A stretch of DNA of 64,000 bases from Allolobophora icterica. Lineage: Eukaryota; Annelida; Clitellata; Crassiclitellata; Lumbricidae. The stretch covers positions 560,352-624,351 of the forward strand of contig OY744605.1 of NCBI GenBank assembly GCA_963556255.1. The letters run 5' to 3'. The notes beneath the pieces are model-generated. The model was given only the letters and a program-made list of their open reading frames with translations, had not been told where the DNA came from and did not search any database. Below are positions 1 to 10,147 of the stretch, in pieces (within the stretch, counting starts at the first letter, position 1; each line of letters opens with the position of its first letter). The position numbers were made by a program, and so were the translations under genes.

Positions 1-164
1 GGGGATCTCGCCATTCATTGATTGCACGATCAATTCTTTGATCAGAATGGAAATTCATCCACAACTCGCTATTTGAGATGGTCAACGTCGCGTATGCGGG
101 TTTGATAAACACGTTCTTGAAGGATCCTCCATATCTTATAGTCGAGCGGATTGAGATCGGGGCT
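1..164 (-). pseudogene. Tc1/mariner (IS630-type) transposase C-terminal remnant
   Basis: On the minus strand, starting at 164, the frame reads SPDLNPLDYKIWRILQERVY. This is the region around the third catalytic acidic residue of IS630/Tc1/mariner transposases (the SPDLNPxDY block). The frame then meets an in-frame TAG near position 73 and further stops, so the copy is dead. It runs off the left edge of the window, so the rest of the element is not visible. Confidence 0.65.
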
Positions 165-640
165 ATCGGGGCGGTGGGGGGGGGTCAAAGAGTGAGTAAA
201 ATAAAAAAAATTGAGCTTCTATTAAAAGCAGATCCACAGATCGATTCTCTGGCTCAGTGAGCTACAGCACTGTCCTTCAGGAATATGAAATTCCTTCAGA
301 AACTTTTTGCTCCGTAATGTTTCTCTTGTCTTAAAATTTTAATCAAATTCAAGTCATCTTTACTGGAAAACATTATCTTTTATAATCGCCTGCTTAAATG
401 GAAAGGAAGTCATTATGATGACATTTTTTTTAGTAAGTAAGGTATGCGGTTTGCAAAACAATAATTTTTATCTTTTACATGTTGGAAAGTTCGAATTTTG
501 TTTATCCAACTTTGAATGTGCATAACTTTGTACCTTGTTGATAAAATGTTAAAAAATATTCGGAAAATATTGATAAATTATCTCTCTTTGAAATAATAAA
601 CTTTTAATGAATTTAGAATTAACAGATTTATTGTCAAAAC
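165..640. other. AT-rich intergenic sequence, no gene seen
   Basis: There is a G-run at 177-184 followed by AT-rich sequence with no coding signal, splice-consistent exon or recognisable repeat. It separates the mariner remnant from the hAT remnant. Confidence 0.5.
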
Positions 641-654
641 AAAATGGTATCAGA

Positions 655-1022
655 CCAATTGGGAATTTGGGACACAGCGTAGTTTGTCATCTCCGAGCGA
701 GGCGCTTAGCCGTGTCTTGATGATCTTAAGCTTACTAAAGGCCCGTTCACAGGGCACTTTTGAAAAAGACAGAGTGAGTAAGCAAGGTACAGACCGGAGA
801 AAGCATATGTGTGAAGCGAACATCTTGTAACAACAGTTGATACATTGCTTACAGGCCCCAGCGCAATTCACAACACGTGAATCAGCATCCACTGTTTCAT
901 GCGTTTCGTGATGCGAACCTTCACCCCATTTTAACGTGCCGATCTTGAGCATGGTCAGCCGAGTTTAATTGGGCAGGGGCCCACCGGGAAATTTCCCGGT
1001 TTCCCGGCGGGCCAGTCCGCCC
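655..1022 (-). pseudogene. hAT-superfamily transposase C-terminal (dimerisation) remnant
   Basis: At 677-784 the minus strand encodes SKVPCERAFSKLKIIKTRLS followed by an acidic stretch. This is the hAT C-terminal dimerisation signature (CERxFSxLKxIKTxLR), also found in ZMYM-type and KRAB-like hAT relatives. The GC-rich part at 970-1022 resembles sequence often seen with these elements. Only about 100 codons are open and no catalytic region is visible. It ends just upstream of the first recognisable CCDC78 exon, so the missing 5' exons of that gene may lie beyond the window. Confidence 0.6.
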
Positions 1023-1189
1023 CTGGCTGTGGAAAAATAAGAAACGATTCCAAATAGAAAAATATATCTTTAGATGATTCTCTGTGGTTCATCAGGTGAG
1101 AAGTCTTAGTGTCCAGTTTTAATTGCTGACCTGTGTCCACCTGTTGACCTGTGTCCATTTGCTGACCTGTTTCCACTTGCAATGTTTAG

Positions 1190-1315
1190 CAACTTCTGAC
1201 CCAGTTTCGCGCTCGGATCATCGCCCTGGAGAGACAGATGGATCCAACGACTCCAGGTTTACATCAAAGCATCAACAACGCAGGGGAAAGTGTGGACGAA
1301 CTTCGAACAGAAAAC
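1190..1315 (+). CDS. CCDC78: CCDC78 exon 1 of those visible
   Basis: The acceptor is TTTAG at 1185-1189, after a pyrimidine-rich repeat (cctgtgtcc units). The exon is 126 bp, phase 0 at both ends, starting QLLTQFRARIIALERQM and ending ELRTEN. The donor GTACTT is weak. An in-frame ATG in RQM could be an alternative start, but the coiled coil already runs before it. Confidence 0.7.
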
Positions 1316-1739
1316 GTACTTCTTCTGTATTACTTAATTCACAGAATTCATTTAAATATAGATGGCATTTATTTTGAGGTCATTTGATGCCTTTGTGAGG
1401 TCCACAAAAGTTATATCATAATCATAATCATTAGTTTCTGATGCCAACCAATTTGCGGCGATGGGTACGAACAAAATGTCATTTGTCAAGGCCAGTGTTC
1501 CTCTCAATGTTGGTTCAAGTCTTGTTATGTCCTCATTTATATTGTCCATCTAATGCTGTCTTCATCTGTGTTTCTTTCTCCTTTGAACCTTGCATGTATG
1601 CACTGTGTGAGATTATTTGCAGAGGAGTCTTAGCTGAACTGACAGAGTGGGTTGAATACATGAGATCTGTCATACAGCATTATATATATAATTATATAAT
1701 ATATAATCTGAACTATGTATATATAATATATGTATATTT

Positions 1740-1779
<40 letters not shown>

Positions 1780-3236
1780 CAGATTCAAACATACGTAAAC
1801 ATGTCTACATTTTTATTTATAAAGCTCCTAATCCAGGAGTTTGGTTTTGTGGATGACCTTGAGGACTTGTCCATAACCCCTCATGAAATCTGAGTCCAGA
1901 ATGTATTCTGTCCTTGTCCTCAGGTGTCAGTCGTTTTATGCTGTGAATGCATTTCTGTAGTTCACCTGTTGCAAAATTCGCCATGCAACTGTTGTCATAA
2001 TATAGGCAACTCTCTGCCATTGTCTGTCTTCTGCGTTGTCACGTTGTTGCTGTTGTCCGTTCTGTTGCCAGGTTGTTCTTCGTGATTCAAATGAGCGTTT
2101 GCAGCAGAAGTTAGAACATCTGAAGACAAGTTTTGGTTCGTTGGCTGTTTCAAAAACAGATTTATCGGCACAACTTCTCTTGACAGAGGAGGAAAAACTG
2201 AAGGTTGTTTTCATCAGAATCCTCAACTAAGCTGTGAACAGATTTATTAGTAACTATGGCAGAACACTAGTTCAGCTAAATGTCCCTTGTGGGGAAGTTC
2301 CTCTGCTGCTTCCTGTTAGCCATGACATCTTCTAATCTAATCAAATCAGTTGACTTCTAAAGCGCCTTAATCGTAATGTCCAAAACATCGGTCGATGATC
2401 GCTTTGAGTAAAAGTGCAATGAAAGATCATAATCTATTGGGAAAACCAGGTTGAAATCCGACAGAGAAACCAGATGCAGGTACGGTTGGTATGCCAAGTT
2501 TTCACTTCATTTGTGAGATGTCACCAGTGTTATATGTTGTTAAATGTCCTAAATGGATGACAAAGAACGTGTTCGGAAGCCGTTAGTATGTAGTTTCTCA
2601 GCCCTTTTTCTGAAAATGTTAACACTATCCCAGCAATGTGTGAAAGTAAAGCTTCATAAACTAATATTTTTGGAATTTTTTTAGGTAAATCTCTGCAAAA
2701 TAAAAAAATGTGTAGAACAAAGTTTAGAGGTAATGAATTGCAATCATTTCTCCTGCTTGAAAATTTTTAGATTTCACAGACTCTACTCGACATGCAAATC
2801 GAGAATAATCGGCTGAGAGAAGAAATGGAAGCCGCAAAGTTTGAGCTGAACAATCGCATAATCCAGCTGGAACACAGCTGTGGTGAGCTTGGAAGAGAGA
2901 AGGAAAAAGCACTCCATGTTGCCAGGGAAAACCAGGAACGCCTGGAAGAAGTTGAAAAGGGGCACAAGGATCTTGCCGATGTCTACATTCGACTGAAGGC
3001 AGACCACATGACCTTGACAAAAGCTCATCAAGAGGAGGTCAGTTTGGGTTGAAGGTTGCTTGTCACATCTCTTCTCTGACGTCATAAATGTATCATTCTG
3101 TGCTCATTAGTTGATGTATCTTTTGCATTTACTGATCGAATAAAAACTACTGCTATTAATAATGAATATGTTTTCTTCGTCTTTTTTTCCATACCATTGC
3201 TGAGTGAATTGAGGAATCCGTTTAATTTTGTTACTT

Positions 3237-3295
<59 letters not shown>

Positions 3296-6200
3296 CTTGA
3301 TACATGGAGTTGGATGTGATTGTTGTCTTTGACAGATGAGCAGGAATGATGAGTTGAGCTTGGAGTTGTTAAACATCGTCAACAGTAAAATTGCTCTAAT
3401 GGAAGAGATGGATGTCAGCGGAGGAGGAAAGTCCAATCCACCGACCTCCGATCGACTTCGCGCCATCGCCGGAAGTCTCTCCAAGAAGGTCGGGTCACAG
3501 TTAAGGATGCAGCATCGCCCTCCTCTTTTATCTAAGCTTGGGACTGGTATCACCCTAGTATACAGCAGTATCAGAGTCTCAGCAAGTCAAACTCAGGGCA
3601 TGGGTAGGATGCAGTTAGGTTTAGGGCTGGGTTAGGGTTAAAGTCGGACGTTAAGAGAGGTTTATGGTTTGGTTAAGGTCAGGTTAGCTTTTGGGCTTAA
3701 TTATTGCTGGTGTTAAGTTATAGTTAAGGAGGGTTTTGATATGGGTTTAGGTGATTAGGGTAGGCTAGAGTAGGCTAAGAGGGTTGTGGTTAGGATTTGA
3801 TCAGAGGTGGAGGTTTGTTAATGTTAGCTAATGTTAACCAATGGTTAGGTTAGGGTGAGTTTTTTAAAAGTTGGTTTAAGTTACATTAGGTTTAGGACCT
3901 GTATTCCAACCTCTGGACTAGTTTTCTATGAAGGATTGCATATGGAGTTTACCTAGAAGTTAAGAAACTTTGAAGGTCGTCTGTTTAATGCTTCATTTTT
4001 CTGGATACTTTTTCAGCCAGAGAAAGTGAATGAACTAAATGCAGATCAAGAAAATGATCAGAAGAAGGTATGTATACATTGTCATGGACAGCATTTCCAA
4101 TAACAATGATAATTAATAATAATAAAAATAATAATAATAATAATTCCCTTCAAGGAATATTCATAAGAGTCACTTAACAGCAGGGACATAGAAAATGTTA
4201 AAAATATAATAAAAATAATAATGATAGAAAAATTAGCCAATTTTTGCTGCCAGACCTTGAAGAGTTTAGAAGTTTTTTATTCTCTATAGCATTGTTTTGT
4301 ATCTTTAGAGAGAATTTCTGGCTTTGTTAAAGAGATTATAAAAGCTGAAATCAATAAATAATAATAATAAGGAATAAGTTATCTTCACCTGTGCTTACCA
4401 TAGCCGTTGTTGCGTGAAGCGAGGAGTCAGCAGATCGTCGAAGCACAACAGATCCGGAAGCAGTATGAAGATGCGGAGAAGGAACTTCACCGGAAGATGT
4501 AAGACAATCACTTATTCATACATTAAATTAATCACAGGTGCATCAAGTTAGATTGTAACTTTATCAGTGAATCAATCGTTGCCAAGTCATTTGTGTGTTT
4601 ATCACTTTCAGAAAAGAACAGGCAAAAGAACTGTCGGACTCAAGAAAACTGACTCGAGACACACAGAGGAAATTCTCCGAAGCAAACGCTGTGAGTTTGA
4701 AAACAGTTGATCTCAGTGTCAGATCTTGAAATAGTTCGTCAAATCTAAATTCACTTTTATCTCAAATGACACTGATTATTAAATCTCAAGCGCTGGATTA
4801 GCAGACAAAAAATACCGGTAATTGGCACCATTAATTTTTGATTTTCAACAGACTTCTATGGGATAAATAATAATAGATAAAAAAATAATTACAATTTCTG
4901 GAACGGCCCTCATCCAAGATGGCTGCTATGTTTTCGAAGCTGCGTTGTTATGGTTTTAAAACTGCTTTTATCGATGTTATCCTTCTAGTGTTTTGACGCT
5001 ACGTTTGCAAGAAGGTTTTTTTAGGCCAGGTCTGTCAATTCCTTCGCTTTGTCAAATATTTTGCAGCATTTGACCAGCCAAACGCGATAGTTTGTTTCGC
5101 TACCAGCCACTCCTCCCGTTCGCTGTACATTATTGATAGGTCACGCACCTTTATTCTGGTTCTTCTCTACTCCAGTTTTTCTGGTCCCTCATCGTACGAG
5201 TCTTCCACCGGCCTCTGGCCTCATGGAGTCTTCGGAGGGCATGCCCTCATCACCGCCTCGGGCATCGCAAAAGGCCAGGGGGTTATGCAGCACATGTCGG
5301 ACTGTCAGAATGCTTCATAACAAAAATGGCATGGTTCACTTGCACGGCCCCAGGGATAAACCATGTCCCCGCTCCCATAAACCACCCTTAGATAAAGCGC
5401 TGCCAACAAAGCCGGCCGCCGACTCATCACTCTCTGACTCCTCTGGATTGAAGGGGACTCCTACCAAGCATAACCCAGACATAACCCCTCACCCAGCTTT
5501 ACAAACTAAACTCCTTAAACACATTCCTAAGGCAGTAAGGCCTTGCCTGGGCAGATTGTTGACCACAATCATTAACCGCATTCTGTCAGATTCTCTTTCT
5601 CCCCTCCCATGGCAATTCCTTCTTTCTTTTGGGGCTATAACACTGCAGCAACCGGTCAGAGGAGGCAAACGCCACAACTTAACATCCAATATCAAAGGGC
5701 GAGTTGGTGAATTCTTTTCCACCTGGTCGTTGAAAGGTGCAGAACTATTTGCTCCCCAAAACAGCCAAACATCTTCTGCTGGGGTCAGGTCCAGGCTAAG
5801 CAATGAACAAGCAATTGCTGCAGCAGTCTCATCTAAGCTGGAAGATGGGAACATTAGGGCAGCAGCAAGAATCCTGTGCTCTGACGACAAGCCTGTCTCA
5901 ATTAATGTAGATACTCTTGAAGAACTGCGCTTGAAGCACCCTACTCCTCCTGCTGACCGCCCATCCATACCTAAACCTAGTACTCATGCCCCTTTTCAAG
6001 CTACGGAGGCAGAAGTACTTGCTTGTATACGGACTTTCCCTGCAGGCTCCTCAGGGGGGCCCGATGGTCTTCGTCCCCAACACATTCTGGAACTGGTTAA
6101 CTGTGCTGAAACTGGCCCTGAACTGATTGCTGCAATTACAGCCCTGGTCAACCTTCTTCTGGCAGGAAATTGTCCAAATGAAGTTCGTGCCACTCTTTTT

Positions 6201-9200
6201 GGGGGTACCCTGTTTGCCCTATGCAAGAGTACTGGGGGTCTACGCCCGATCGTGATCGGATACTATTGGCGCAGATTAGCTTCAAAATGTGCCAACGCCT
6301 TTGCTGTCCCAAGAGTCACAGCCTACCTGTCTCCCAGGCAGGTGGGTGTGGGCGTGCCCGGCGGATGTGAGGCGGCAGCTCACGCTGCCAGGCGCTTCCT
6401 TAGTGACATGAAAGAGGGATCAGTCCTGGTCAAACTTGACTTTTCCAATGCCTTTAATTGTCTTTTAAGGGACCGTATGCTTTCTTCAACCTATGCAATC
6501 TTGCCTGAACTAGCACCTTTTTGTCACCTAGCATATTCTGGACCATCTAATTTGAAATATGGCAATTTTAGTCTCCAGTCTCAGGTGGGTCCCCAGCAGG
6601 GAGATCCTCTGGGCCCATTGCTCTTCTGCCTCCCACTCCAGCCAGTTCTTTCCGAATTGTCATCTTCCCTCACTCTTGGCTATTTGGACGACCTTACACT
6701 TGGCGGAGAGGCGCAGACAGTAGCCGCAGATGTGGCACTGATCGAGCAAAAATGCAGTGAGCTTGGTTTAACCCTAAATCGCTCTAAATGCGAAGTGATA
6801 TCGCACGACTCCAATCTGTTTACCACATATAGTCCTCTCAGTCAGTTTTTGCACACAAAACCTGAAACTGCCACACTTCTTGGATCCCCTCTATCTGCCA
6901 ACGAAGCCCTTGCGGTCATCCTTGAAGCTCGCATCCACGAACTGTCTCTGGCCATAGAAAGATTAGGTAACATCCCTAGACATGACGCGTTAATACTCTT
7001 AAGATGCTCTCTAAGCTCCTCCAAACTCCTTCACATACTACGTTGCTTTCCATGCACTGGCCATCCATATCTTGAGCGATATGACTCCACCCTCCGTGAA
7101 GGCCTCGGATTGGTTTTAAACTTGTCTTTGTCGGATAGTCAGTGGCTCCAAGCTTCACTTCCCATCAGAGCTGGTGGAATGGGCATTCGTTTGGCTGCCT
7201 CGCTTGCACTTCCCGCCTTCTTGGCTTCAGCTGCAGGCACCCAATCGCTCCAGTCCTCCATGCTGGGGGCCACATCCACCATTGACGCACAGTATGGGGC
7301 CATGTTTGCCCGCTGGCAAGCAGAAAGCTTTATTCAGCACCCAGACAGCAGTCTTATCCACAAACAATCTTATTGGGATAAGCCATTGATCGAGGGAGTT
7401 GTTTCTAAGCTGAACACGTTGCTCTCCGATCCTCTTCACCAAGCACGCTTCAGAGCAGTCTCTGCCCCACATGCTGGCGACTGGCTCCACGCATTACCAA
7501 TTACAGCGTGCGGTCTGAGACTCGATGACGAGGCAGTCAGAATCGCTGTTGGCCTCCGCCTTGGCACCACGCTTTGCGAACCGCATGAGTGCATCTGCGG
7601 CTCTTTGGTGACGGCTGATGGCACACACGGTCTATCCTGCAACCTAGGCCCCGGCCGCTTGTCTCGACATGCCACTTTAAACGATCTAATTTGCCGAAGT
7701 CTGGTCCGCGCTGGCTACCCTTCCATCAAGGAACCATGGATGGTAGGCCTTTTTAGAACTGATGGCAAAAGACCAGATGGGCTCACACTTATACCTTGGC
7801 GTGCGGGACGAAGCCTCATTTGGGATGCTACAGTGACCGACACCCTGGCCGTTTTGTACCTACCTAACACTTCAGTGACCGCGGGTGCAGCGGCTGAGAT
7901 GGCAGCTAGTCGCAAAAACGCCAAGTACAGTCAGCTCTTGGCTACTTACCACTTTGTCCCCTTGGCCTTCGAAACCATGGGTCCCATAAACAACGACGGC
8001 CTGGCCTTTATCACGGCGCTTGGAAAGAGCCTGAGCACCATCTCCGGTGAAGCACGAGAAACCTCATACCTCTTCCAACGCCTGACGCTGACAATCCAAC
8101 GCTTCAGTGCAGTAGCTTTCCGCAGCACTTTCCCTCTCTCGAATCCTGAGGAATAGAGGCCGTTCCAGATTATTTGCTTATTTTAATTAACATTTAAGTC
8201 CCCAAGGGATCATATGTACCTTGGGGCATAAAAAAATTACAGTAATAATAAATAATAATTTTTCTAGAAGGATAATAAGTTTTGCAGTGCTAGATGACTT
8301 CTGACCTTTGACCTCTGCCTGCATCTGACCTTTTGACCTTTTGACCTTATGAACGAATAATAGTATACTAATACTGCTACTACTGCAACTGCTACCACTA
8401 ATGCTACATAATACTAATAATAATAACAGTAATAATAATAACAGTAATAATAATAATAGTAATACTAATAGTAATAATATAATAATAATAATAGTATGTA
8501 TAATAACTAATAATAATGCCTTAGAAGGAAGTTTGCAAAGTCAGACAACAGAGTGAGACAACTGCAACAATTAACTTTTCTAGAACAATGCATACAAATT
8601 TATGAAAATATTAGTTTATATTGTTATTAATTTATTTAATAGCTTTAATCTTTTACCTTGTCGACGAGCCTCTATGTGGATGGATGGTTTGGCATCAGGG
8701 TCTGAGTTGATGTGTGATTATTTGTGTTTTCAGCAACTGATGACGTTGAAGAACGAGAGGTCGCATTTCGAGAGCCAGGTCAACCGCCTCCAACACAAAC
8801 TGAAGGATCTCAATGACGAATTTCAACTCAGACTTGTCACTTACCTGAAGAACGTTGCTGTGAGTTGATCACTGACTGTGGGTCGGTCGGTGGGCGAGTT
8901 GGTGGATGGGTGGACTTGGGAGATGGTGGGTGGGTGGGTGAGAGCGAGGGATTGGGTTTTTGGTGTGTGTGGTGGGTGGGTGAGTGGTTGTGGTGCTTGT
9001 GTGGTGGGAGTGGGAGATGGTGGGTGGGAATGTGGGGTTGGTTTGTAAATAATTGTAATTAGATATTTGTAAACTCTTGCTTCAAGAGTAACTAATCAAA
9101 GTCACTCTGTATGATGGCAACAACAAAAGGTTAATTAATAAGCAAACAATGCTTTAGTTAAATAGAACAGTGACCAATGATGAGTTCCCACAGACACGTA

Positions 9201-10075
9201 GAACCAGCCAACGGATTCACATCGAGAACTGGTACTTGACACAATGTTCAGAGTAAGTAAGTAAGTAAGTCGTTCAGCTTTACATTCAGTGACAACAGGA
9301 TTTCCTTTCTTTCTTTCCTTTTGCTAAATCATTCATTCGTTCATTTCTTCATTTAGATACCTTTTTGTTTCTCTTGTCGTTGTACCATCTTGTCTTATTT
9401 ACCCTGTCAGGGTTTTCTGACCTTTTGTCTTTTTGTTTAATTTAATTTCTTATGTATTTATTAAATGCCACTATCAAATGACCAAGCATCAATCGATGGT
9501 GCTGAGGAATATGTGAGTAAAGGACTTACTCAAGGTCCCTACACGGTCTCAACAGAGGGGGCTTAAACTCATACTCGACCACTTTAACAATGTCCCTCAA
9601 ATTAATTCCCTTGAGTTGGATTGTCTTTCAGGAATCAGTGAAGCATGGAGATGGACAGAGTGAGTTAGGTGACCTGAAGCACCAGGTGGATGGAATGCTA
9701 CGAGATCTTAAAATGGCACACAAAACAAGGGAGGAACAGCTGAGTGGAGCTGCTCAAGAATTCAAGCGCCAATTGGAACAGACACAGCGACGTCACGAGG
9801 AACTCCTCATCGCCTACAAGTACAACAGCCTCCATCCCTCCCTGCCTCCTTCAGCAGCTTGGCCTCTGCTTATGACTTCTATATCGCGAGTTCTTTAAAT
9901 AGAATGACCTTTTTACCCTTTTTCCATCCTTCAGTATAGCTTTGTCTCTGCTCGTGACTTCTATAGCACAAGACACTTAAGCAATGAGTCGATTACCTAT
10001 GCATAATTGAACCAGCCAACCCCCTGCTTAATCAATGCTGTTTTAACTTTATAGCACTATTACTTAACTGATGAT

Positions 10076-10147
<72 letters not shown>

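Larger units (their letters stand above)
4899..8250 (+). mobile_element. LINE copy A: near-complete LINE with restriction-like endonuclease, in CCDC78 intron 7
   Basis: The element has a 5' leader from about 4,899 that contains CCAAGATGGCTGC (YY1-like, as in L1 leaders), one long reading frame, and a short 3' UTR with a hairpin at 8,200-8,226. It ends in A/TAA-rich sequence. It lies in the same orientation as CCDC78. TAA-rich sequence flanks both sides, so the target was probably a TAA-rich tract. No exact target-site duplication could be fixed. Being full length with an open frame, it may be young. Confidence 0.8.

Noticed and set aside
955..1182. Minus-strand frame with TGQQ repeats
   Set aside because: It is the shadow of a CCTGTGTCCAC tandem repeat and the CCDC78 exon 1 acceptor tract.
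3555..3900. Interstitial telomeric repeat
   Set aside because: Only scattered GTTAGG words; no array of TTAGGG units.
5133..5222. Met at 5,133 as the LINE copy A start
   Set aside because: The first 30 residues are hydrophobic and unlike copies E/F, which have only a few residues before the zinc finger. Met at 5,223 fits better.
9207..9251. Extra CCDC78 exon between exons 8 and 9 (AG acceptor at about 9,193, GTAAGT donor)
   Set aside because: It would end in phase 2 while exon 9 needs phase 0, and exons 8 and 9 already join as in human CCDC78.
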